Shown here one piece after another: positions 1 through 5,169 of a DNA stretch of 5,169 nucleotides. The stretch covers positions 1 to 5,169 of the forward strand of contig WFSK01000057.1 in assembly GCA_015486095.1 (NCBI GenBank). Reading direction: 5' to 3'. Position 1 is the first letter of the stretch, and every line of letters starts with the position of its first letter. The position numbers were made by a program, and so were the translations under genes. Source of the DNA: Thermotogae bacterium. GTDB taxonomy: Bacteria; Thermotogota; Thermotogae; B3-G13. The notes under the pieces are model-generated. The model did no database searches. It saw nothing but the letters and a program-made list of their open reading frames with translations, and was not told where the DNA came from.

Positions 1-530
1 AGATCGCCTACGAATTGTTTTTGAAAGAAGAAAGGGAATTGAAGATCATCGCGAATCTGCTTTCTACTCCAATAGATACACTTTCGGATAAGGTGAACTC
101 ACTTCTGAAGGATTTAGAGATTAAGGAAAAGGAGATCGAACGATTTAGATCGAAGGAAATGTCGCGTATAGCACAAACTTTGGAAAAGGGTGCCAAGGAA
201 GTGAAGGGCGTAAAGATCGTAGCAGAACATATGAAAGAATTGGATATGGAGTCATTAAAAGAACTTGCTGATATCATCACAACAAAGGAGAAAAGTACTG
301 TTGTCATTCTATCCTCTGACATAAATGATAGGGTTGCCTTCGTCGTAAAGGTACCAGATGCTCTCACGGATAGATTGGATGCAGGAGAGATAGCACGAGA
401 AGTGGCAAAAGTGGTAGGAGGCAGCGGTGGAGGTAGGCGCACATTTGCAAACGCAGGAGGAAAGGATATCACCAAGATAGATGATGCCCTTTTGCGAGGT
501 ATTCAATTGGTAAAAGAGTGCATCGCGTAA
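1..530 (+). CDS. alaS: Alanyl-tRNA synthetase, C-terminal part (5' end outside window)
   Basis: This is the last 175 residues of AlaS, the cytoplasmic enzyme that charges tRNA-Ala. The reading frame is open from the first full codon at position 3 and ends at TAA 528-530, so the TTG at 15 is not a start; the gene began upstream. Residues about 25-70 of the fragment are rich in charged and leucine residues and look like the helical, coiled-coil linker. Residues about 75-175 match the DHHA1/C-Ala domain, which in this family helps dimerisation and tRNA binding. The diagnostic glycine-rich signature near the end (fragment residues 138-153) reads VGGSGGGRRTFANAGG, where many family members have GGGRPDxAQAGG. 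The catalytic and editing domains lie outside the window, so their integrity cannot be judged. A stand-alone DHHA1 protein is possible but less likely, given the linker. Confidence 0.93.
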   Translation, partial: IAYELFLKEERELKIIANLLSTPIDTLSDKVNSLLKDLEIKEKEIERFRSKEMSRIAQTLEKGAKEVKGVKIVAEHMKELDMESLKELADIITTKEKSTVVILSSDINDRVAFVVKVPDALTDRLDAGEIAREVAKVVGGSGGGRRTFANAGGKDITKIDDALLRGIQLVKECIA

Positions 531-610
531 GAAGATGTATAGTAATAAATAGATGAGATCGTTATGGTCAAAAAAGATTTTCCCTGGTACCTTACAAGGA
601 GGATAGAGAT
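531..610 (+). other. alaS-pyrE intergenic gap
   Basis: This 80-nt AT-rich gap shows no convincing terminator. There is a -10-like TATAGT at 538-543 but no matching -35 box at normal spacing, so a separate pyrE promoter is only a weak possibility. Read-through from alaS into pyrE is therefore plausible. Confidence 0.4.
596..602 (+). promoter_or_regulatory. Ribosome binding site of pyrE
   Basis: AAGGAGG is a near-perfect Shine-Dalgarno sequence with an 8-nt spacer to the ATG at 611. It fixes the pyrE start. Confidence 0.85.
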
Positions 611-1186
611 ATGGATAGAGAAGAATTGATGAAGATGCTGGAAGAAACAGGTGCGATACGATATGGGCATTTTTTGTTATCCTCCGGAATGCATTCGGAT
701 ACATATATACAATGTGCCTTACTCTTGATGTATCCTGAGTATGCCGAAAAACTTGGTAAAGCGTTGTGTTCACTCTTTTCGGATATTGACTTCGATCTGA
801 TCGCATCACCTGCACTTGGTGGCATCATAATTGGCTATGAAGTGGCAAAGAAAGCCAATAAACCCTTCGTCTTCACCGAGAGAAATGGAAAGGGAGAAAT
901 GACGTTGAGAAGAGGCTTTACAATACAAGCCGGAATGAAAGTATTGATAATAGAAGATGTTGTTACTACTGGTGGGTCTGTTTACGAGGTCAGAGATGTG
1001 ATCGAAGGTCTTGGAGGTAAAGTGGTAGGATGCGGTTCGATAATTGATCGAAGTGAAGCTCCGATCCTTTTGATGCTTCGTAGTCTTCTGAAGATGAAGC
1101 TAAATATATATGATCCATCTGATTGTCCTCTGTGTAAAAGGGGTATTCCTTTGGAAAAACCTGGAAGCAAAAAAAAGACCTTTTGA
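611..1186 (+). CDS. pyrE: Orotate phosphoribosyltransferase
   Basis: PyrE joins orotate to PRPP to make orotidine monophosphate, the fifth step of pyrimidine nucleotide synthesis, in the cytoplasm. The 191-residue protein has the PRPP-binding motif VLIIEDVVTTGGS at residues 111-123, including the acidic pair E115-D116. It also has an N-terminal substrate loop FLLSSGMHSD (21-30), the SPALGGI segment (66-72) and the loop ERNGKGEMTLRRGF (90-103). The C-terminal tail YDPSDCPLCKRGIPLEKPGS (167-186) is typical of the short PyrE form seen in Thermus and Thermotoga, and the length is normal for that group. The start is set by a strong Shine-Dalgarno sequence. The gene lies 80 nt after alaS in the same direction and may be co-transcribed with it. 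No other pyrimidine gene is present. Another purine or pyrimidine phosphoribosyltransferase is unlikely, given the full-length match of motifs. Confidence 0.95.
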   Translation: MDREELMKMLEETGAIRYGHFLLSSGMHSDTYIQCALLLMYPEYAEKLGKALCSLFSDIDFDLIASPALGGIIIGYEVAKKANKPFVFTERNGKGEMTLRRGFTIQAGMKVLIIEDVVTTGGSVYEVRDVIEGLGGKVVGCGSIIDRSEAPILLMLRSLLKMKLNIYDPSDCPLCKRGIPLEKPGSKKKTF

Positions 1187-1205
1187 GAAGTAGTTTACTT
1201 TGTCA

Positions 1206-1239
1206 AGTCAATAAAATACCCATATTTACGGCATTGACT
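1206..1239. repeat. Short inverted repeat upstream of livK
   Basis: AGTCAAT (1206-1212) and its exact reverse complement ATTGACT (1233-1239) are separated by 20 nt. The right half also looks like a -35 box (TTGACT). Its place just upstream of the candidate -10 element would suit a regulator site, but a 7-bp match can arise by chance. Confidence 0.25.
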
Positions 1240-1260
1240 GGCGTTGTTTGCAGATCTTCA

Positions 1261-1269
1261 TGGTAAAAT
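1261..1269 (+). promoter_or_regulatory. Candidate extended -10 promoter of the liv operon
   Basis: TGGTAAAAT fits the extended -10 pattern TGnTATAAT with one mismatch. No good -35 lies 16-18 nt upstream; TTGACT at 1234-1239 is 24 nt away, too far for a normal spacer. Extended -10 promoters can work without a -35. Transcription would then start near 1276, giving a leader of about 48 nt. This rests on sequence inspection only. Confidence 0.35.
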
Positions 1270-1288
1270 ACCACATATTAAATAAAAG

Positions 1289-1298
1289 GGCGAGGTGC
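1289..1298 (+). repeat. Leader copy of a 10-nt inverted repeat flanking livK
   Basis: GGCGAGGTGC here is the exact reverse complement of GCACCTCGCC at 2461-2470, inside the loop of the hairpin after livK. It contains GAGGTG, so it resembles a Shine-Dalgarno sequence, but it sits too far upstream (25 nt) to serve the livK start. Confidence 0.35.
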
Positions 1299-1309
1299 TC
1301 TATAAAAAT

Positions 1310-1318
1310 GGGGGTGAT
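1310..1318 (+). promoter_or_regulatory. Ribosome binding site of livK
   Basis: GGGGGTGAT differs at one base from GGAGGTGAT, the sequence complementary to the end of 16S rRNA. It stands 5 nt from the ATG at 1324, with the GGGGG core 9 nt away. It supports that start. Confidence 0.75.
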
Positions 1319-1323
1319 GTAGC

Positions 1324-2433
1324 ATGCGAAAGTTCTTGTCGATCGTATTGGCGATCGTCGTTTTTTCTACTCTTGTGTTTTCAGCAGGTACGATCAAGAT
1401 TGGGGTAGATTTTCCAATGACAGGAGTAGTTGCGGCATTTGGACAGATGAGTTGGGATGGGCTGAAATTGGCCCACGAGATGTATCCTACGGTTCTGGGT
1501 AAACAGATCGAATTAGTCCTTATGGACAACAAGAGTGATAAGACTGAAGCAGCTAATGTGGCTTCGAGGCTTATCGAGAAAGAACACGTGAAGGCAATAA
1601 TAGGTTGTATTTGCAGTTCTAACACGTTAGCAGCGGGTCCTATTGCCGAAAGAGCACATGTTCCAATGGTGTCCAGTGCTTCTACCAATCCACTCGTAAC
1701 TCAGGGTAAAAAGTACGTATTTAGGGTTTGTTTTACAGATCCTTTCCAGGGAAAAGCAGCTGCTCTCTTTGCCTACAAACAACTTGGCGTTAAAAAGGTT
1801 GCCGTCATATTAGAGGTATCACAAGACTATTCTATAGGTCTTGCCAATTTCTTCAAGAAGACGTTCAAGAAGTTAGGTGGAAAGATAACAGGCACATATT
1901 TTTACGTTACCGGAGATGTTGACTTCACAGCCCAACTCAATGCTGCCCTGGCAACACATCCTGATGCCTTATATGTCCCAGGTTACTATCCTGAGATCTC
2001 CCTGATGGCAAGGCAAGCAAGACAGATGGGATTCAAAGGTTATATACTCTGTGGAGATGGAGCAGAGGCACCAGAGTTGATAAAGATAGGTGGTAAGGCG
2101 GTTGAAGGATTGTACTACACTACTCACTTCGATCCTAAGATGGCCGCCTCTGAAATGACAGACAAATTCGTCAAGGCCTATACCGAGAAATATCATAAGA
2201 ATACAGATGCACTCGGAGCCCTTGCGTTCGACGCATATCTCCTCTTGAGAGATGCTATTCAGAGGGCAGGATCGGATGACCCTCAAAAGATCAGAGACGC
2301 ATTGGAAAACACGAAGGGATTTAAGGGTGCTACAGGGATCATAACCATACACCATGGTGATCCCACGAAATCAGCAGTTATAAAGAAAGTCGAAAACGGA
2401 AAGTTCGTCTATGCAGGCTTTGTAAACCCGTAA
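1324..2433 (+). CDS. livK: Branched-chain amino acid ABC transporter, periplasmic substrate-binding protein
   Basis: This 369-residue protein is the extracytoplasmic receptor of the transporter and would deliver its ligand to LivHM. The first 20-21 residues are a signal peptide: MRK, a long hydrophobic stretch, then a signal peptidase I site at VFS-A or FSA-G. There is no lipobox cysteine, so it should be a free periplasmic protein. The mature part is a type I periplasmic binding fold (LivJ/LivK group), opening with TIKIGVDFPMTG. Ligand-pocket segments visible by family resemblance are GCICSSNT (94-101), the S-S-A-S-T-N-P stretch (117-123), QDYSIG (147-152), the GYYPE segment (200-204) and GDGAEAPE (244-251). 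Length is normal. It is the first gene of the operon, followed by a hairpin and then livH. The ligand is inferred from operon type; related receptors bind other amino acids, amides or aromatic acids, so leucine/isoleucine/valine specificity is not proven. Confidence 0.88.
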   Translation: MRKFLSIVLAIVVFSTLVFSAGTIKIGVDFPMTGVVAAFGQMSWDGLKLAHEMYPTVLGKQIELVLMDNKSDKTEAANVASRLIEKEHVKAIIGCICSSNTLAAGPIAERAHVPMVSSASTNPLVTQGKKYVFRVCFTDPFQGKAAALFAYKQLGVKKVAVILEVSQDYSIGLANFFKKTFKKLGGKITGTYFYVTGDVDFTAQLNAALATHPDALYVPGYYPEISLMARQARQMGFKGYILCGDGAEAPELIKIGGKAVEGLYYTTHFDPKMAASEMTDKFVKAYTEKYHKNTDALGALAFDAYLLLRDAIQRAGSDDPQKIRDALENTKGFKGATGIITIHHGDPTKSAVIKKVENGKFVYAGFVNP

Positions 2434-2445
2434 TAGGTAATAATT

Positions 2446-2483
2446 CTCTGCGATCTTCACGCACCTCGCCTACGATCGCAGAG
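2446..2483 (+). other. livK-livH intergenic hairpin
   Basis: CTCTGCGATC (2446-2455) and GATCGCAGAG (2474-2483) are exact reverse complements. They give a perfect 10-bp stem with an 18-nt loop, extendable by one T-G wobble. No T-run follows on either strand, so it does not look like an intrinsic terminator. Hairpins between a binding-protein gene and its permease genes are known elsewhere (malE-malF) to protect the upstream mRNA and let the binding protein be made in excess; that role here is inference. The loop contains CACCTC, complementary to the livH ribosome binding site. Confidence 0.7.
2461..2470 (+). repeat. Hairpin-loop copy of the 10-nt inverted repeat flanking livK
   Basis: GCACCTCGCC lies wholly within the loop of the intergenic hairpin and is the exact reverse complement of 1289-1298. 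Its CACCTC core matches the anti-Shine-Dalgarno end of 16S rRNA. Confidence 0.35.
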
Positions 2484-2492
2484 GTAAAAGTA

Positions 2493-2500
2493 GGGAGGTG
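2493..2500 (+). promoter_or_regulatory. Ribosome binding site of livH (decides a TTG start)
   Basis: GGGAGGTG is a strong Shine-Dalgarno sequence. Its GGAGG core (2494-2498) is 8 nt from TTG 2507, an ideal distance. The in-frame GTG at 2498 lies inside this site. To be the start it would need the weaker AGAGG at 2480-2484, 13 nt upstream and partly in the hairpin stem. Confidence 0.7.
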
Positions 2501-2506
2501 GGAGAT

Positions 2507-3400
2507 TTGAACATTCAGCTCTTTTTACAGAATCTCGCGAATGGTGTATCTTTGGGAAGTGTGTATGCACTTATAGCCATAGGTTATACCTTGATCTACG
2601 GAATATTGAGATTGATAAACTTCGCCCATGGAGACATCTTCATGCTGGCAACCTACTTTGCTTTCTACGGAATAAGTTTGCTTTTCTTGCCCTGGTATGT
2701 GAGTTTCACTTTAACAGTAATTGCGATCGCATTGGTAGGTTTCCTCATCGACAGGATAGCATACAAGCCCCTGAGAAATGCTCCACGTATTTCTGCACTC
2801 ATAACTGCAATAGCGGTATCGCTGTTTCTCGAGAACTTTGCCATAGTCGTTTTTGGAGGGAGACCGAAGCCATTCCCAGTCTTACCAGAACTCAACAAGA
2901 TGAGTCTTATAGGTGGTATCCGAATACAAAACCTGACCTTCGTCATACCGATAGTAGCCATCCTTTCGCTATTATTGTTGATATGGATTTTATTTAAGAC
3001 CAAGATCGGAATGGCGATGAGGGCCCTTTCAAGAGATATAGATACCACAAAATTGATGGGAGTAGATGCAGACAAAATCATAGGATTCACATTTGCACTT
3101 GGTTCTGGGCTTGCTGCAATAGGAGGTATTATGTACGCAATGAAATATCCATCTATATATCCTCTTATGGGCATCATGGTAGGATTAAAGGCATTCATAG
3201 CAGCCGTTATAGGTGGTATAGGAAATGTACTTGGAGCAGCTCTTGGGGGCTTTTTTCTGGGAGTGATGGAGATAATGATCGTTGCTTTATTTCCGTCTTT
3301 GAGCGGCTTCAGAGATGTATTTACATTCTCGATATTCATAATATTTCTAATAGTCAAACCTACTGGAATCATGGGAGAATCTATGGAAGAGAAGGTGTAG
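2507..3400 (+). CDS. livH: Branched-chain amino acid ABC transporter, permease LivH
   Basis: LivH is one of the two inner-membrane subunits that form the transport channel. From TTG 2507 the protein has 297 residues, normal for the family; GTG at 2498 would add three (MGD). It is strongly hydrophobic, with about eight probable membrane segments. The N-terminus carries the family hallmark GVSLGSVYALIAIGYTLIYG followed by RLINFAHGD (residues about 13-43). The cytoplasmic loop that contacts the ATPases, equivalent to the EAA loop, is GMAMRALSRDIDTTKLMGVD (about 158-177). The C-terminal half has the conserved GLKAFIAAVIGGIGNVLGAALGG (about 216-238). The gene follows livK after a 73-nt gap with a hairpin and ends 4 nt before livM. 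Substrate choice rests mainly on the binding protein, so branched-chain specificity is inferred. Confidence 0.92.
   Translation: MNIQLFLQNLANGVSLGSVYALIAIGYTLIYGILRLINFAHGDIFMLATYFAFYGISLLFLPWYVSFTLTVIAIALVGFLIDRIAYKPLRNAPRISALITAIAVSLFLENFAIVVFGGRPKPFPVLPELNKMSLIGGIRIQNLTFVIPIVAILSLLLLIWILFKTKIGMAMRALSRDIDTTKLMGVDADKIIGFTFALGSGLAAIGGIMYAMKYPSIYPLMGIMVGLKAFIAAVIGGIGNVLGAALGGFFLGVMEIMIVALFPSLSGFRDVFTFSIFIIFLIVKPTGIMGESMEEKV
3391..3397 (+). promoter_or_regulatory. Ribosome binding site of livM, inside the end of livH
   Basis: GAAGGTG overlaps the last livH codons and lies 7 nt before the livM ATG at 3405. Termination of livH 4 nt before that ATG suggests translational coupling. Confidence 0.55.
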
Positions 3401-3404
3401 TGCC

Positions 3405-4526
3405 ATGTTGTCGAAACGAACAAAATCTATCTTGAATCTCATCGCTATAGTAGTTCTCTTTCTGCTTTTATGGTGGGCAGATGTGAAACTGGATCCCTTT
3501 TCCAAGAGGATATTGAACGTCATGGCAATATACGTGATATGGGCAGTTAGTCTGAACTTCATAAATGGAACGACAGGTATATTTTCCTTGGGACATAATG
3601 GATTTGCAGCAGTTGGTGCTTACGCCGCGGCTCTTTTGACCATGCCCATATATCAGAAGCAAATGATCTTCTTTCTCAAACCTTTGATATATCCCCTTAA
3701 TTCTATACAGATAGGTTTTTTACCTGCTACATTAATAGGTGGTGCAGCTGCCGCTCTATTCGGTCTTTTAGTAGGTGCTCCTGTCTTAAGGTTAAAAGGA
3801 GATTACCTCGCCATCGCTACTTTGGGGTTTAGTCAGATCATATTCGTGCTGGCCAATAATTTCCCGAGCATAACAAATGGCGCACTTGGTTTGAAGGGTA
3901 TCCCTCCGTATACCAATCTATTCTGGTCATGGGGATGGGCGGTCTTTACGATCGTGTTCATAGGAAGATTAACTGCAAGCAGCTACGGAAGAGCACTTAA
4001 GGCGATAAGAGAGGATGAGGTTGCTGCAGAGGCAATGGGCATCAGATTATCGACGAACAAGATATTGGCATTTATCATAGGTGCATTCTTCGCCGGCATA
4101 GGAGGTTCCTTATATGCACATCTTTTAACCGCCATAGATCCGAAGGCATTCTCGTTTTTCCTCACCTTCAACATCTTGATAATGATAGTCATAGGAGGTT
4201 TAGGTAGCATAACGGGTTCGATAATAGGGGCAATTTCTTTCGCCTTTTTAAGCGAGTGGCTCAGATTCGTTGAAGCTCCTATGAAAATAGGCCCATTGAC
4301 GATACCTGGAATTCCTGGGATGAGAATGGTTATCTTCTCTATCCTTATGCTCGTAGTTATGCTCTTTTACAGAAGAGGAATAATGGGTAGAAATGAGTTC
4401 TCATGGGATTGGTTCTACATCCTATACAAGAAACTCACAATTAGAAGAAAAAAGCAACCTGCAAAAAGACTCGAGGAGAAACAAGTGAATGTTGAGCCAA
4501 AGGAGGTAAAAGCGGAAGATGAATGA
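3405..4526 (+). CDS. livM: Branched-chain amino acid ABC transporter, permease LivM
   Basis: LivM is the second membrane subunit and pairs with LivH. The 373-residue protein is highly hydrophobic with multiple membrane segments. It has the hallmark SLNFINGTTGIFSLGHNGFAAVGAYAAALL at about residues 49-78, and the segment LRLKGDYLAIATLGFSQI at about 128-145. The ATPase-contacting EAA-type loop is GRALKAIREDEVAAEAMGI (195-213), followed by GGLGSITGSIIGA (274-286). The last 40 or so residues, after FYRRGIMGRNEFSWDW (331-346), form a very hydrophilic tail rich in lysine and glutamate that makes the protein somewhat longer than many LivM proteins. The gene starts 4 nt after livH and overlaps livG by 8 nt, as expected for coupled translation of a membrane complex. 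The tail probably faces the cytoplasm, since it follows the last membrane segment and RR/KK residues. Confidence 0.92.
   Translation: MLSKRTKSILNLIAIVVLFLLLWWADVKLDPFSKRILNVMAIYVIWAVSLNFINGTTGIFSLGHNGFAAVGAYAAALLTMPIYQKQMIFFLKPLIYPLNSIQIGFLPATLIGGAAAALFGLLVGAPVLRLKGDYLAIATLGFSQIIFVLANNFPSITNGALGLKGIPPYTNLFWSWGWAVFTIVFIGRLTASSYGRALKAIREDEVAAEAMGIRLSTNKILAFIIGAFFAGIGGSLYAHLLTAIDPKAFSFFLTFNILIMIVIGGLGSITGSIIGAISFAFLSEWLRFVEAPMKIGPLTIPGIPGMRMVIFSILMLVVMLFYRRGIMGRNEFSWDWFYILYKKLTIRRKKQPAKRLEEKQVNVEPKEVKAEDE
4501..4507 (+). promoter_or_regulatory. Ribosome binding site of livG, inside the end of livM
   Basis: AGGAGGT within the livM coding region lies 11 nt before ATG 4519, a slightly long spacer. 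An in-frame TAA at 4507-4509 rules out any start further upstream. The ATG at 4523 is in another frame and soon meets a stop. Confidence 0.7.
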
Positions 4527-5169
4527 AGTGTTGAGAGCAGATCACATAACGATGCGATTTGGTGGGTTAACCGCAGTCGATGACTTTTATATCTCTTTAA
4601 AACCATTAGAGATCTGGGGATTGATAGGTCCAAATGGTGCCGGAAAAACCACGATATTCAATATGATAACGGGGGAATATACTCCGACTAAAGGCAAGAT
4701 ATATTTGAAAGGCAAAGATATAACCGGTTTGAAACCCAATGTGATTTGTGGACTTGGAGTATCGAGGACATTTCAGAATATCAGGTTGTTCAGGGACCTT
4801 ACTGTACTTGATAACGTATTGGTAGCACACCATCTGAGATTGAAGTCGAACATATTTGAAGCCGTTTTAGGACTTCCAAGATATGTCCGTCAAGAAAGAC
4901 ATATGATAAATGAGGCAGAAGAGCTGTTGGACAAAGTCGAATTATGGGATGTAAGGATGGTGAAGGCAGGGGGTCTGCCCTATGGCTTGCAAAGAAAGTT
5001 GGAGATAGTAAGGGCATTGGCAACAGGGCCTTCTTTACTGCTCCTGGATGAACCTGCAGCTGGGATGAATCCACAAGAAACGGAAGAATTGATGGATTTC
5101 ATAAAGAGGATCAGAGATGAATTCAAAGTAACGATAGCCTTAGTCGAGCATGATATGAAAGTGGTAATG
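4519..5169 (+). CDS. livG: Branched-chain amino acid ABC transporter, ATPase LivG (3' end outside window)
   Basis: LivG is one of the two ATPases that drive the transporter from the cytoplasmic side; LivF is the usual partner. The visible 217 residues, read from the sequence, begin MNEVLRADHITMRFGGLTAV. They contain Walker A GPNGAGKTT (37-45), the Q-loop glutamine in SRTFQN (Q86), the ABC signature LPYGLQRKLEI (153-163), Walker B LLLLDE (173-178), the D-loop region AAGMNP (180-185) and the switch histidine H211 in LVEHD. All catalytic elements are intact. LivG proteins run to about 250-260 residues, so roughly 40 C-terminal residues lie beyond the window. The LPYG signature, rather than LSGGQ, is the usual LivG type, and the RTFQNIRLF segment also favours LivG over LivF. 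The start overlaps the end of livM by 8 nt. Confidence 0.93.
   Translation, partial: MNEVLRADHITMRFGGLTAVDDFYISLKPLEIWGLIGPNGAGKTTIFNMITGEYTPTKGKIYLKGKDITGLKPNVICGLGVSRTFQNIRLFRDLTVLDNVLVAHHLRLKSNIFEAVLGLPRYVRQERHMINEAEELLDKVELWDVRMVKAGGLPYGLQRKLEIVRALATGPSLLLLDEPAAGMNPQETEELMDFIKRIRDEFKVTIALVEHDMKVVM

Larger units (their letters stand above)
1187..1323 (+). other. pyrE-livK intergenic region, probable operon control region
   Basis: This 137-nt non-coding stretch is AT-rich. It holds a short inverted repeat (AGTCAAT/ATTGACT), a candidate extended -10 element, a GGCGAGGTGC segment complementary to a hairpin loop after livK, and the livK ribosome binding site. A 5-bp hairpin right after the pyrE stop (AAGTA at 1188-1192, TACTT at 1196-1200) lacks a following T-run and is too weak to call a terminator. 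Confidence 0.55.

Noticed and set aside
8..475. 155-codon minus-strand open frame opposite alaS
   Set aside because: The plus strand encodes the recognised AlaS C-terminal domain; the antisense product is low-complexity serine/phenylalanine-rich sequence with no family resemblance.
538..543. TATAGT as a -10 box of a pyrE promoter
   Set aside because: Good -10 match but no -35 at 16-18 nt and no properly spaced extended TG; noted only as a weak possibility.
1188..1200. Hairpin AAGTA-GTT-TACTT after pyrE as a terminator
   Set aside because: Only 5 AT-rich base pairs and no T-run; too weak to call.
1301..1306. TATAAA as a -10 box for livK
   Set aside because: Transcription would start at about the livK ribosome binding site, leaving almost no leader; its -35 partner (TTAAAT) is also poor.
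1308..1322. Mini-ORF (ATG GGG GTG ATG TAG) just ahead of livK, preceded by GAGGTG
   Set aside because: Four codons overlapping the livK ribosome binding site; there is no run of regulatory codons as in leader peptides, and a frame this short is expected by chance.
1278..1688. 136-codon minus-strand open frame overlapping the livK start and leader
   Set aside because: It lies mostly opposite livK coding sequence and has no recognisable motif.
2723..2730. GCGATCGC palindrome resembling the cyanobacterial HIP1 octamer
   Set aside because: I noticed only this one copy, inside livH coding sequence, and nothing else suggests a cyanobacterium.
2665..3423. 252-codon open frame on the minus strand opposite livH
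   Set aside because: It mirrors a clear membrane protein gene on the plus strand, has no recognisable motif, and has the composition expected of an antisense shadow.
5005..5015. Absence of a canonical LSGGQ signature in the ATPase as a defect
   Set aside because: LivG ATPases normally carry an LxYG-type signature, and all other catalytic motifs are intact, so the enzyme is expected to be active.

Overview
The window reads as a stretch of bacterial chromosome, all on the plus strand. It carries the 3' end of alaS (alanyl-tRNA synthetase), a complete pyrE (orotate phosphoribosyltransferase), and the first four genes of a branched-chain amino acid type ABC uptake operon in the order livK-livH-livM-livG. 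The window cuts off the end of livG. A livF gene would be expected next but is not visible. No tRNA, rRNA, CRISPR array, insertion sequence or phage gene was seen.

The organism looks like a thermophilic diderm bacterium, with Thermotogota or Synergistota as the best guesses; this is inference, not proof. Isoleucine is often coded by ATA and arginine mostly by AGA/AGG, a habit common in thermophiles. PyrE is the short form that ends in a CPLC...GIPxxKPGS tail, as in Thermus and Thermotoga. The transporter's binding protein has a plain secretory signal peptide and no lipobox cysteine, which fits a soluble periplasmic protein rather than a Gram-positive lipoprotein.

Layout: alaS 3' end (1-530), an 80-nt gap with a strong ribosome binding site, pyrE (611-1186), then a 137-nt gap with a possible extended -10 promoter that probably starts the liv operon. 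livK follows (1324-2433). A 73-nt gap then holds a perfect 10-bp hairpin and the livH ribosome binding site. livH (most likely TTG start at 2507, end 3400), livM (3405-4526) and livG (from 4519) are tightly packed, with a 4-nt gap and then an 8-nt overlap.

Together LivK would capture an amino acid outside the inner membrane, LivH and LivM would form the membrane channel, and LivG, with an unseen LivF, would power transport by ATP hydrolysis. The coding content is ordinary, and I found no evidence of a new multi-gene system. The most interesting part is non-coding. The loop of the livK-livH hairpin carries an anti-Shine-Dalgarno-like CACCTC that can pair with the livH ribosome binding site. 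The same loop is complementary over 10 nt to the livK leader.
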